Source: Rhinolophus ferrumequinum
Lineage: Eukaryota; Chordata; Mammalia; Chiroptera; Rhinolophidae
Assembly (NCBI RefSeq): GCF_004115265.2
Contig: NC_046294.1
Location: 71,822,869-71,886,868 of the forward strand
Length of the DNA: 64,000 nucleotides
Direction of reading: 5' to 3'
How positions within the stretch are numbered: position 1 is the first letter of the stretch; each line of letters starts with the position of its first letter. This document shows, in pieces, positions 11,820 through 23,205 of the stretch. The position numbers and the translations under genes were made by a program. The notes under the pieces are model-generated. The model saw only the letters and a program-made list of their open reading frames with translations. It ran no database searches and was not told where the DNA came from.

Positions 11820-12934
11820 TCTTCTTCAGTACTTTGCAGTCTTAATAGGGCCATATTTTTTTCCTTTGTGCAATGTGACATCTTCTATTCTTGTTGCCAG
11901 ATGGAAGTGATTTAGCACAATATTACATTGTTAGCAGTTGTGTCCAAACATAATCAGTATAATGCTGAGCGATATAAAAAGTAATTAACCACATTGACGA
12001 TTACAGTTTAAGTAGCTGTTTCAAAGTCTGAGACATTGTGAAAAGTTACATGAAAAAACCCTAAAATTTCCTGAAATATCTTGACCTTTTATAACTAAAC
12101 TATAACACATGGTTTCATACTTATGATGAAATTATGCTCTGAATTGACTTGAAATATTTTAGTTTCTTTTTCGGAGTTTCATAGTCTTTGTGGCTATATG
12201 AACAAAAGCAAAGAAAAGTAAAAATGCCACGAAGCTCTAAATTTTGTTTATGTTTTTCTTACTTAAAAAACAGACAAAAAAACCCAGCAAACCTGAACCA
12301 TCATGGCCAGGTTTTGCTTTCTTACCACTAGAAGGAGCTAACAACACCATTAAACAAAAGTTCACTGTTCAAGTGTAACAAACTATGAGAAGAAGCCCAG
12401 TGACCCCACGGAGAAATATATTTATATGTTTATTTTTGAAAAAACTGATAGTTATTTGATTTGAAAAGAAAACACAGAAAGGTCCGTCTTTGCTCTAATG
12501 GGAAAACACCTAATCATAAACGTTGTTATTAATGTTCAGTCTAGAAATGTAATATAAAGAAGGAATACATACAAAAAATGATCTCTTAGTCTCTATATGA
12601 AAGTAACCTGAGGTGTACTCTTGGACTTGGTGACAATGTTTCTTGAAATTTGTGCCAAGGTAAAATGTCAGACAAGTGAACAGAAAATGAATGAATAAAA
12701 CATTCATCGTCACATAGCGGAACACTGTGTAATCATAAAAATAATCGTGTAGACCTGTGTTTATTTTCATGCACAGCTACCATGCAACATTATTAAGTTA
12801 AAAATGCAGGTTACAAAACAGTGATTTAATATCTCATTTAAAGCATTTATAAGGAAAAGTGGGGGAAATATTCACTGAAATGACGATTGGCTCTACATGA
12901 CGTGATTATTTGTTGTCATTATTTTCCAGTTGTG
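11820..12934. other. Intergenic, no feature recognised
   Basis: AT-rich DNA. The minus-strand open frame 12,510-12,770 (86 codons) shows no domain and is probably chance. Confidence 0.5.
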
Positions 12935-13090
12935 TGATCTGGAGAAACAAATGTAACTTCTCTGTACCTGTCAGATTCATCAGTGGCAAATGGAGGCAAT
13001 GATAGTTCATAGTGCTATATGTAAAGTTCTTAGAAATATGTAGAGCACGTATTAACTCCTCAAAAAATATTAGCTATCATAATCACTATC
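12935..13090 (+). mobile_element. MIR SINE fragment
   Basis: Contains CAGTTGTGTGATCTGGAGAA, a GTAACTTCTCTGTACCT block and TTAGCTATCATAATCA, in the order of the MIR core and tail. Confidence 0.65.
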
Positions 13091-13604
13091 CTAATTGTAT
13101 ATTCTGAGTTGAGGAGTGTGTGCCTATTGATGTTATAATCAGAAAAGATAATAAACACCTTCTTTTTTAAAAAAGAAAAAGATGGCTCACCTGGGGGGGA
13201 AGAGAATTGATTTTATTCCCATCTATAGGAATAGTAAGTCAACTCCTGTTTACTCAGAAAGTTAAATGGTCAGATCATTTCAATGTGTAATTTTCTAAGT
13301 GTTCTAAACAAGAATTCACTTACCCTATATGGATTAATACCAGCATTAGTTTCCTTAGTGTCAATTCTAGCTAAAGGGTTAAAATGAAACACTACTAAGG
13401 TCTGGCATATAGTAAGAGCTCTAAATATGTTGTAGGTGTAACAAACAATTGACGCTTTACACCACGGCTCTTCCTAGATAGAGATCATTTTTGTTTGGAA
13501 TAAAGACATTTAGATAGGTAAATGTGTGGGTGACTGGTGGACCAAAGCCTGGGTGTCAATTTGGTTAGTGCTTTACAGAAGAAAGGAATTGGTGCTCTTT
13601 AGTG
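13091..13604. other. Intergenic, no feature recognised
   Basis: No gene or repeat family could be assigned. Confidence 0.5.
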
Positions 13605-13700
13605 TGAGGGGAAAGATGAGAAAAGGGGGAAGTTGAGGGGATGAGAAGAGAGGGAAAGAGAGGGAGGGGAGAGGAGGGAAGAGGTAGGAGAAAGAAGCTG
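13605..13700 (+). repeat. Purine-rich low-complexity tract
   Basis: Almost only A and G on the plus strand, in GAGGGGA-like words. The open frame through it is low-complexity and not evidence for a gene. Confidence 0.85.
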
Positions 13701-14063
13701 GGTGGAGGCCTGGAGGAAGAGTCTGCACAGGACTTCATAGAAATGCCCGAGTCATTATGGGTCGTAGGTGATGTAATGGACCTACTGGTCCATTCTGCAA
13801 AGTCCTGTGTTACTTTGGTTAGTGGAAAATGATGAAAAGGCTGGATTTGACATGATTATTGGTGCGGCTTGGACAGAGATAGCATGTGTAGATGCAGGAT
13901 TCTTAAGGCACAGGAGATCACGAGACTACATAAATTTCAGAAATTCACAGAAATCTTGGACATCCCAGGCCATGAAATTTGGGCTCAATGCCATCTAGAT
14001 CTCAAGCGACGAAGGAAGAGGGACTCCAGGCAGCAGCATCCAGTTTACACAAGATATGCATGG

Positions 14064-14185
14064 GGTGTGGGTGTGTGTGCGTGTGTGAGAGAGAGAGAGA
14101 GGAGAGAAGAAGAAGAAAGAAAAAAGAAAGATTGCAGAGAGAGGAAGAGAGAAAGAGAACGAGAGAGGAAGAGGTAGAGAGAAGT
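14064..14185 (+). repeat. (GT)n followed by (GA)n-rich tract
   Basis: A short GT run is followed by GAGA and GAAGAAGA words over about 120 bases. Overlapping Arg/Glu-rich frames here are artefacts of the repeat. Confidence 0.9.
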
Positions 14186-14230
14186 ATCACACAAATGGGA
14201 CGAGAACGGAGGAATGGAGAGAGAAATTAG

Positions 14231-16611
14231 TAATCAGTTGTGCTTGTGAAAAATCCAACCACATTTATATCTTTAATCCTGTAATAGTCACATTTCATGC
14301 AAATATCGATTCTTTTCTGGTTTCCTCCTTGCTTTCGATTAGTAGTTGAATGTGTTGCCCAATATCCTGAGAAGCAGATATCTCCATTCATAGGAAACTC
14401 AGTGCCTTTGGAGGAAGGTCTTTCCGTTTTTGAAAATTTCTGTGTTAAAAAGTTCTTCATATTGAACTAAAAATGTCATTCATTCATTCACTGTCAAATA
14501 TTTATTAAGTGTCTACTATGTGCCAGGCACTCTTCTATGTATTGTGGTTACACAATCCTTGTTCTCATCAGACTTATTTTGTAGCAAAGACTAACTGAAT
14601 AAATGATATATACTCTGCCCGGTGGTATACAGGCATGTGCTAGCATACTATACTGAGAAATACTAAAAAGGGAAATAAACAAACCTCAGGGTAGAGTATG
14701 GACTGGAGATATAAATTAGTGGGCTGTCAACTCATAAAGATCTTAGGATGACGAGTGTAAGTGCTGATGAGAAGAGCCCTACAGCACTCCAGTGTTAACA
14801 TTTTGGGCAATGTGGAGAGACTGGCAAAGCAGCTGTAAAGTTGCAGATTCCTGTAGCTTCCATTTCTGTTCACTGGAGTAGAAACTCTTCCTCAGGAAGA
14901 AAACATTGCTTTATATTTGAAGATCATTCTTTGACATGGTACAGTGGAACGGAGTGCTTGTTAACTCTAGTAGGAGCAGATTTCTTCCCACAACCTGGGT
15001 GCAGTAATGTGACAATGCCACAGAGAGCTGCTGGTACTGTGCCCAGGGAGAGGTGGCAGCAACGGCAGCAGCCAACACCCACCAGCAGGGGCAGAGGCCA
15101 CAAGGCGGCAATGCCAGATCAGTGAGATCTTTACAGGCCACAGGAAGAAGGGGAAGCCACCCAGGGTGCTTCCCAGGAGAAGGGATTTGCATGGGTCTAC
15201 AGTTCCAGTAATTAGAGTAACTGGAGACTGTTGTTACCATGACCCACTGTCCTGGAACTAAATGTACTCCTCACACCCTACCCCACCCCACTCCACCCTA
15301 CCCCATGCTCCTATGGCCTGGCTCTCACAGCTTACACTACAGAACACGCCTGTCTCTGCAATTCTATTCTTTCTTTTATTATTTTTTATTTATTTTATTT
15401 TTTTGTTTTCATTCATTCGTCTCTGCAATTCTAAAGCTATTTTATGCCTTGGTGAGGTCAGTTCAAACCACAAATCTCACCTGTTGAGACCTTGATTTTT
15501 AAGTCTATTCTCTCTTTTACTGGCAATCAATCCTGGATTTCTGCCTCTTGTAAAAATGATGAGTAGTATCTTCATCCAATCTATTCTTAATTATGTTCAC
15601 TAACATATTGTGAAGGACAAATTTGAGATCAGAGCCTGAAGCATCATCTCTTTAGAGACATCATCAAAACCTGCAGGGAGAAAAGAAATCGGTTTCATAG
15701 ACATCCAGTTGGATTGAACAGATACAAATCAATGCCGCTTATGCCATCATCCAGCCAGTTTCTATCCATTTTGCCAGAGATATTGTGAGAGGTGTTGCCA
15801 AGGGCTTTGTTGAAATTCAAACATCTGCAGTGTTACCATCAGTCTCAACAGTTTATCAAAACAGGAAGTGGATGTGTCAGGCACAGATTGTTCCTTATGA
15901 TTGCAAGTTATCACACAGCAATCAGTTTTTTATTTTCTAAAAGCTTATGTACCACCCTTTGACTAATTCATAATAGAATCTTGCTGAAGATGGCTATTAA
16001 ATGTATTTACTCTGAACTGTCTGCAGAATTTCCTTTCTTTCCTTTTTTGAAAATTAGAATGTTGACTTATTTGTGTGACTTCTAAAAATTATTTAGAGTT
16101 GCTACTTGCTTTTTACAGCCTCCTCATTCATTTTGACCTTTGTTTCCTTCTTACTAATATTTGCCCCATCCTACTCCCACCCCCTGGCTGGGGAGTCAGG
16201 CTGGACTGGGAGAAGCACTAACCAAGTAGCTAAGCCAGAGGATGGGACCAAAAAGCTGACACTAAAGCAGGATGGTCTGATTTAGTAGAGAGCAGTGAAG
16301 GAGGGCGAGATGAGTCTGAGCTGATGTGCACCAGGAAGGATAAAGAGTCTAATGCATAGCAGACCGAAGGTCAAAGTTGGGGTTCAAAAGCAAGCCAGGA
16401 CCAAGCAAGTATTCTATCAGGTTATTGTGTCAAATTTGGTGACCACTAACCACCTGGGCTTCTGAGCCCTTGAAACATGGCTTGCACCATTGAGGAACTG
16501 AATTTGTAATTTCAGTTTAATTTTAACTGGCTTACACTGAAATTGAACCAATGTACAATATTTTCCATTAACTACAACCCCATTTTTAAAAGATATAGAT
16601 ATAATGGTTTA
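14231..16611. other. Intergenic, mostly unassigned
   Basis: Apart from an L2 fragment near 14,478, I recognise no repeat family and no gene. Short open frames at 14,841-15,125 and 14,911-15,240 overlap on opposite strands and show no domain. Confidence 0.45.
14478..14660 (-). mobile_element. L2 fragment
   Basis: CATTCATTCACTGTCAAATA followed by TACTATGTGCCAGGCACTCT is the antisense L2 tail. Confidence 0.7.
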
Positions 16612-16890
16612 CTTACTTTATTTATTTATTCATTCATTTATTTATTTTATTTGGGCTATATTAGGAAACAGTGTGTTTCTCCAGGGCCCATCAGCTCCAA
16701 GTTGTTGTCCTTCAATCTAGTTGTGGAGGGCGCAGCTCAGCTCCAATCCAGCCACCATCCCTTGCAGGACTTGAGGAGTTGAACCAGCGACCTTGTGGTT
16801 GAGAGCTCACTGGCCCATGTGGGAATCGAACCGGCAGCCTTTGGAGTTAGGAGCATGGAACTCCAACCGCCTGAGCCACCGTGCTGGCCC
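16612..16890 (-). mobile_element. tRNA-derived SINE with extra head segment
   Basis: Read on the minus strand it opens GGGCCAGCACGGTGGCTCAG and has tRNA-like promoter boxes, then a second tRNA-like part, then the shared body and an (AAAT)n tail. It is longer than the simple SINE at 6737. Confidence 0.85.
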
Positions 16891-17106
16891 GACATGCTTT
16901 ATTTTTAAAGATACCAAACATTAGGGTTTGTTTTAGTGTGTGACGTTTGCATAAAAAAATATTATTGAAAACTGTAAGACATCATGTAATCATCAATAAG
17001 CTAAGTGCTAACTGTACACTTAAGATAAGAGGACATATAATCTAAAATTTAAAGACAAGTTCCAAAAAAGTACACAAAAATTTAACATGTTAAGCTATTG
17101 TAAAAT

Positions 17107-17682
17107 TTTTTTTATTAGTTTCAGGTGTACAAAGCAACGTAATAGACATTCAAACCCCTCATAAAGTGATAACCCACCCCCCCAAGCTACTACCTCTCTG
17201 ACATATTATACAGCTGTTACAATACCATCGACTATCTTCCCTATGTTGTACTCCGCATCCTGTGACTATATATACCTATATATTTAGTTATAGTTGACAT
17301 TCAGTATTATTCTACTTCAGCTACAGGTGTATAGTGCATTGGACTCAGTCGATGAAGTGATCCCCCTGAGAAGTCCAGTGCCCATCTGGCACCTTACATG
17401 ATCTTTACAACATTGTTGATTATATTCCCCATTCTGTATTAACTACCAATTTGTATTTCTTAGTATACGTGCTGCTGAAGCGAGCACCCAATTTGTATTT
17501 CTTAATACCTTCACTTTTTTCATCCTGCCCCCAACCCCTTTCCCATCTATCACCCTGATAGAACTAGTACCTATCTGGCACCTAGTTATTACAATATTAT
17601 TGACTACATTCCTTATGCTATACCCTACATCCCCATGACTACTGTGTAACAACCAATTTGTACTTCTTAATCCCTTCCCCTT
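17107..17682 (-). repeat. Repeated modules in the half-L1 3' UTR
   Basis: The block TTACAA(T/C)A..(A/T)TTG(A/T)..A(T/C)ATTCCC..ATG.TGTA followed by CCAATTTGTA(T/C)TTCTTAAT occurs about three times in imperfect form (near 17,210, 17,400 and 17,580). The 3' UTR therefore looks built from tandem copies of a module of about 150 bases. Confidence 0.55.
17463..17487 (-). ncRNA. RNU6 fragment: U6 snRNA 5' fragment (retro-inserted, not functional)
   Basis: The minus strand reads GTGCTCGCTTCAGCAGCACG then TATAC, which matches U6 snRNA nucleotides 1-25 with two differences. It starts exactly at U6 nucleotide 1. It is bounded by a perfect 17-bp direct repeat, CCAATTTGTATTTCTTA, at 17,446-17,462 and 17,488-17,504, the mark of target-primed insertion. 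No poly(A) tail follows. It is a short tailless retropseudogene inside the half-L1 3' UTR. Confidence 0.85.
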
Positions 17683-18140
17683 TCACCCATCCTTAACCTC
17701 CCTCCCTTCTTCAAGAAGTCCCTCTAAGATTCCTTGTAATACTGGTTTGGTGGTGATGAACTCCTCCAGTTTTTTCTTGTCTGGGAAGCTCCTTATCTGT
17801 CCTTCAATTCTAAATAATAGCTTAGCTGGATAGAGAAATCTTGGTGGTAGGTCCTTACTTTTCATCACTTTGAATATTTCCTGCCCCTCCCTTCTTGCCT
17901 GCAAAGTTTCTGTTGAAAAATCAGCGTCCAGTCTTATGGGGGCTCCCTTGTAGGTAACGAACTGCTTTTCTCTTGTTGCTTTTAAGATTCTCTCTTTGTC
18001 TTTCACCTTTGGCATTTTAATTATGGGGTGTCTTGGTGTTGGCCTCTTTGGGTTTATCTTGTTTGGGACTCTCTGTGCTTTCTGGGCTTGTATGTATATT
18101 TCCTTCACCAAGTTAGGGAAGTTTTCTGTCATTATTTCTT

Positions 18141-18318
18141 TTTTTTTTTTATACTTTAATTTTATTTTTTTAATTTATTGGGGTGACAATTGTTAGTAAA
18201 ATTACATAGATTTCAGGTGTGCAATTCTGTATCACATCATTCCATAAATCACACTGTGTGTTCACCACCCAGAGTCAGCTCCCCTTCCATCACCATACAT
18301 TTGATCCCCCTCACCCTC
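18141..18318 (-). mobile_element. Severely 5'-truncated L1 in half-L1 ORF1
   Basis: About 180 bases of L1 3' UTR (TTTATTGGGGTGACAATTGT onward) with a poly(T) run on the plus strand. A perfect 17-bp duplication TTCTGTCATTATTTCTT flanks it at 18,124-18,140 and 18,319-18,335. It interrupts ORF1 of the half-L1, so it is younger than that element. Confidence 0.9.
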
Positions 18319-19346
18319 TTCTGTCATTATTTCTTCAAATACGTTTTCAATTCCTTGCTGTCTCTCTTATTCTGGTACCCCTATAAAGCAAATGTTGGTA
18401 CTCTTGATATTGTCCTGGAGGCCCATTAAGCTCGCCTCAATTTTTTGGATTCTTTTTTCTTTTTGCTCTTCTGGTTGGGTGTTTTCTGCTACTTTATCTT
18501 CTACATTGCTGTTTGGATACTCTGCTTCATCTAATTCTACTGTTGATTCCTTGTAATATATTCTTCATCTCTGTTAATGTATCCTTTATTTCTGTCTGGT
18601 CCTTTGTCATGGTTTCCATCTCCATTTTTATGCTTCCTATCTCTCTGTTGAGGTTCTCCCTGAGATCACTGAGCATTCTTATAACCAGAGTTTGGAACTC
18701 TGCATCTGATAGATTGCTTGTCTCCATTTTGCTTAGTTCTTTTTCTGGAGCTTTGTTCTTTTATTTGGGACATGTTTCTTTGTCTCCCCATTTTGGCTGA
18801 CTCCCTGTATTTGTTTCTATGTGTTAGGTAGGGCTGCTATGTCTTCTAGTCCTAGTAGAGTGGCCTTATGTAGTAGGGTTCAGTGGCGCAGTCTTTCCGG
18901 TCATCTGAGCCACGCACTCCAAGTGTGTCCCTTGTGTGGGTTGTGTGTACCCTCCTCTTGTAGTTGAGCCTGGGTTGATAATTGCACATCAATGGGAGGG
19001 ACTGACCTTTGGGCTCACTGGTTGTGAGGACTGGCCTTGACTACAGTGGAAGAGTTGTTGTGCAGGGGCTGATTCTACAGAGAAGGATCTGACTCAGCAG
19101 GATTCTGGTGCCTGCCCAATCCAGCCTTTGGGTGTGTTGTACTTGGAGGAGGCTGGGTGATGCTCCAGCTCATTTTGAAGCTGGCCACACAGGGCGCCAG
19201 CCCCAGGACCACCTTGGAGGGGACCCCCTGTAGGTCAAGTTCAGCTACAGCCCATGCCCCACCTGGGGCCACCCAGCAGGAGCCACAAAGAAATCCGCAG
19301 ATGGCTGCCACCTGTGCTGTGCTTGGAAGCATCTTGAAAGGCCAAG

Positions 19347-19774
19347 TGTGGGGACAGAGCCCCAGAAAGCAGTTTCCAGGCTCTCAGCCTCATGTGGAAA
19401 GGTGCTGGCTCAGGTAGTAGATAGCCATCAGCTGTGGCTGGTTGGCCGTCAGCTGTAACCATTGAGCCATTGGCCACTAATATAACTGCCGCGGCTACGG
19501 AGGGAAGTCGAGGAGAGAGGAGGAGAGAGGAAGAGACTGAAGGAGAGTGGAGGAGAGTCCGGTCAGTTGGCAGCAAAGTGGACAGCAGGTTGCACGTCGT
19601 GTAAACCCAGCCTCCAGTGAGACCATAGTGGTATGACTTCCCTACCTGTGGCTCCGTGGGTGTTCCTTTTTGGCCTAGCCATATCCTGCGTTCTTGTGTG
19701 GGGAGTGGGACCAGAGACCCCGCAGGCCGCCCCACGTGACAACTGGTCCAGCGAGCAGGGTGCCCAGCATGACA
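19347..19774 (+). mobile_element. Solo-like LTR fossil inside the half-L1 5' UTR
   Basis: It begins TGTGGGGACAGAGCCCC like the LTR at 1269 and shares sequence to about 19,741, then runs on a further 30 bases that resemble the start of the internal region. The word CCAAG lies just outside both ends (19,342-19,346 and 19,775-19,779) and may be a 5-bp target duplication. It is younger than the half-L1 it sits in. Confidence 0.5.
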
Positions 19775-20655
19775 CCAAGCCACGAACCAAGGCCAGCCGC
19801 TGCTAGTGCCACGTTTAGGGCTGCTCAGCCAGAGGTACGGGACATGCTCAAGCCAGATGCTGCTTGTCTGGGTTCCGCAAACTTTTGAGAGACCCTAGGA
19901 AAGCCTGTGGCTTGAGTTGAGGTAGGCGGTCTGCATGAAAGAGCCACTAAACGTGGCCTGGGTGTGCCCAAAAGTTGGGCAGGGTGGGGTCTGGAATTGC
20001 CAGGGCATGGAGAACAAACAGTGGAGATTCAGATATAGCGGCCTCCTGCATCTGCATGTGGGGAAAGGGAAGGTCTCAACAAAGGAAAAATGGCCTCCAC
20101 CAGCTCCCTAGTCCCGGAGAAATCTACCTCTCTAGCCCCCGTCTGCAGCCAGGCAACTCAGTTCCCCACCATCTGTCCCTGCCACCTTTCCAGCTGCCGC
20201 CCCAGCGCTGGAGCTCAGAGTGAGTGATTCTGTTGGTGGATAAGTTCACACAGTCCCTTTAAGAGGAGTGCCTGGGTGTACAGCCGCACTCAGACTCACT
20301 CAGTCACAATCTCTGCTGGTTTTCACAACCAGAAATTATGGGGAAATCTCTCCCCAGCACTGGAATCCTGGACAGGGGTGGGGCTGGGAGATGGCAGCAG
20401 GGATCCCCACAGCCGAAATACCCCTCCTGATCTTTAATGGTCACATATGGGTGTGGGACCAGTCTGTTCAGTGTCTCTGCCCCTCCTATCAGGTTGGATG
20501 TGGCTTCTTCTGCACATCCTTCGTTGAAAGGCTTCAGTTCTGCTTGATTTTAGGTGATTGTTGATAGTGGTTGTTTTGCAGATGAGTTGTAATTTTGATG
20601 TGGTTGTGAGAGAAGGTAAGCACAACGTTTACCTACTGCACCATCCTGGTTGTCC

Positions 20656-20949
20656 CTCCATGTTAATCTTTTAAATATGGCTTACATTTGTAGTTTCATG
20701 TTGTTAAAAAATGTTCCAAGTGTGCTGCTGGAAAGTTGCTCTTTATAAATGGAGCTGGGGTAATACCAAATTATAAACAGTAAAAACTAATTATTTTTTA
20801 GGGAATTAGAAAGCTAACATTGTTATATTCAAACTTACTTGAATAGTTTTCAATTCTCACTCAGATTAAGTTGATAAAATATTATAACCTAAAAAATCTG
20901 TTTTATAACCAATGAAAGTCTATTGACTTCAAGTTATACATGTTGAATA
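20656..20949. other. Intergenic, no feature recognised
   Basis: AT-rich gap between the half-L1 5' end and the SAR1B pseudogene. Confidence 0.5.
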
Positions 20950-21527
20950 ACCAAATCTCTGAGTAGGCCTGCATGGTGAGAGCTGGAACCCATTTGGGTT
21001 GGTGTTAATTCATGTCCTGTGCCATGCAGTGGAAGCCTTCTGGGTAGCATTGTCTTTTGAGCACACTGCTCATGAAAACTTAAGGGCTATCATTCATTTT
21101 TTTCAGAGATACTCTGCCCTTTCCTGTTGTTTGACCACATAAACCAAACATCTCTTGTAACCTCTCTTTACTGATGGCTTCAGGTCTGTCGATCTTATTC
21201 CCAACAATCAGTATAGGCACATTAGAAATGTGTCATTAGTGAATCAAGTTCTTCTTTTGATTCTAACAGGCTTTCATGACCTGCACAGTCCACCAAAATA
21301 CATGCCATTGATAGCGGGAATGCAGTTTTCCCACACTTTTTGAGCTTGAACATGTCCATCCAGATCAATAATTGTAAAGGTTACGTTAGCAATGGTTAGT
21401 TCTTCTGAAGTGGGATTTAATGTGGGGATATGTTGTCCAAGTCTGTCATCTTTTAGCATGTGTAGCAATGTTGTTTTTTCCACATTATCCAATCCAAGAA
21501 ATACCAATTTTCCAGTTTTCCTATATA
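20950..21527 (-). pseudogene. SAR1B: SAR1B processed pseudogene (5'-truncated)
   Basis: The minus strand encodes an intronless piece of the COPII GTPase SAR1. The frame ending near 21,274 reads [65 protein letters not shown]. After frame breaks the matches continue: [26 protein letters not shown], then CSVLKRQ and MAQD near the stop at about 21,005, followed by 3' UTR-like sequence. The words GHVQA and ESKEELDS favour SAR1B over SAR1A. The P-loop glycine pair of GLDNAGKT is damaged here (DNVEKT). The first 28 or so codons are missing where the mariner element begins. It lacks introns, has frameshifts and is not functional. Confidence 0.85.
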
Positions 21528-22094
21528 TGAGGTGTGACAATTAAGTTCACAAACTCATCTTAGAAAAAGTGCTACATAACTCATTGATGAATATCATTAC
21601 GGTCACCTTCAAAGTACTCCCCTTGGGAAGCTCGGCACCGACGCCAGCACCTAGTCCACCCTTCAAAGCAATTTTGGAACTCTTTTTCTGGAATGGCCAT
21701 CAGAGCTGTCATGGTATTATCCTTCATGTCTTGAATGTCATCAAAATGTCTTCCTTTCAATATTTCCTTTATCTTTGGGTAAAGAAACAAGTAATTGGGG
21801 GCCAGTATAGGTGAGTAGGGAGGGTGTTCTCGTACAGTGATTTCTTTATCGGCTATAAACTCCCTCACAGACAGTGCCATGTGAGCTGGTGCATTGTTTT
21901 GATACAAGAGCCATGAACTGTTGGTGAAAAGTTCAGTTTGTCTAACTTTTTCATGCAGCCTTTTCAGCACTTCCAAAGAGTAAACTTGGTTAACTGTTCA
22001 GTTACTACAAATTCGTAATGAATAATCCCTCTGGTATCAAAAAAGGTTAGCAACATTGTTGCAACAAGTTTGCGAACTTAATTGTCAGACCTCC
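21528..22094 (-). mobile_element. Mariner DNA transposon, internally deleted
   Basis: The ends GAGGTGTGACAATTAAGTTC and GAACTTAATTGTCAGACCTC form terminal inverted repeats next to TA. The minus strand encodes the C-terminal part of a mariner transposase (21,581-21,976): EVLKRLHEKVRQ, NNAPAHMALSVREF and HPPYSPILAPNYLFLYPKIK. The second and third catalytic aspartates (usual HDNAPAH and LAPxD) are replaced. The N-terminal DNA-binding half is deleted. The element is about 570 bases against about 1.3 kb when whole. It is dead, and it abuts the SAR1B pseudogene. Confidence 0.9.
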
Positions 22095-22267
22095 TATAGT
22101 AGTCCCCCTTATCCACAGGGAATAGGTTCAAAGACTCCCAATGGATGTCTGAAACTGTCGATAGTACCAAACCCTGTATACACTATGTTTTTCTCATACA
22201 TATCTAGGATAAAGATTAATTTAGAAATTAGGCACAGTAGAAAATTAACAATAATAACTAATAACAA

Positions 22268-23090
22268 TAAAACCACAGTGAGATAGCACCTCACCCCAGT
22301 CAAAATTGTTATCATCAATAAATCAACAAATAACAAGTGCTGGTGAGGATGTGGAGAAAAGGGAACCCTTGTGCACTGTTGGTGGGATTGCAGATTGGTG
22401 CAGCCACTATGGAAAACAGTATGGAGGTATCTCAAAAATCTGAAAATGGAACTACCTTATAACTCAGCAATTCCACTCCTAGGTATCTATCTGGAGAAAT
22501 CCAAAACTCTAATTTGAAAAAATTTATGCACCCCCATGTTTATTGCAGTACTATACACAATAGCCAAGACATGGAAACAACCGAAATGCCCATCGGTAGA
22601 TGACTGGATTAAGAAACTGTGGTACATTTATACAATGGAGTTATGCAGCCATAAAGAAGAATGAAATCTTACCATTTGCAACAATATGGATGGACCTAGA
22701 GAACATTATGTTTAGTGAAATAAGCCAGACGGAGAAAGACAAATACCATATGATCTCACTTACGTGTGGAATCTAAAGAATAGAATAAATGAATGAACTA
22801 ATCAGAAACAGTCTCAGAGACATAGAGGAAAAACTGAGGGTTGCTAGATGGGAGGGGTTTGGGGATAAGGAGGAAGGTGAGGGGATTAGAAAGCACAGTT
22901 GGTAACCACAAGATTGCCCGGGGATACGAAAGTCAATTTAGGGAATGTAATCAATAATGTTGTAAAGATTTTGTAGGGTATCCAATGGACACTTGTCCCA
23001 TTAGGGAGACCACTTCAGGGATGATGTAGATGCCTGATTACTGCACTGTACACCTGAAGCTGAAGCTGAACAATAATGAATGTCAACTAG

Positions 23091-23129
<39 letters not shown>

Positions 23130-23172
23130 GATGTATATATATGTATATATATGCATCTATGTATATATATGC

Positions 23173-23205
<33 letters not shown>

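Larger units (their letters stand above)
17107..20655 (-). mobile_element. HAL1-like half-L1 (5' UTR, ORF1, 3' UTR, no ORF2)
   Basis: On the minus strand an L1 5' UTR begins near 20,655 (GATGGTGCAGTAGGTAAACG) and is followed by ORF1 (about 18,745 to 17,683). The L1 3' UTR follows within a few bases, with no trace of the endonuclease or reverse transcriptase of ORF2. ORF1 pieces are clear: a coiled-coil-like part at 18,527-18,727 (MLSDLRENLNREIGS) and the C-terminal RNA-binding part at 17,683-18,132 (RILKATREKQFVTYKGAPIR, LLFRIEGQIRSFPDKKK). ORF1 is split by an L1 insertion and changes frame. A U6 fragment sits in the 3' UTR and an LTR copy in the 5' UTR. The layout fits the HAL1 class of mammalian half-L1 elements. 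A simple ORF2 deletion of an ordinary L1 is the alternative. Confidence 0.7.

Noticed and set aside
13979-14230. Arg/Glu-rich small proteins
   Set aside because: They are translations of a GA-rich simple repeat.
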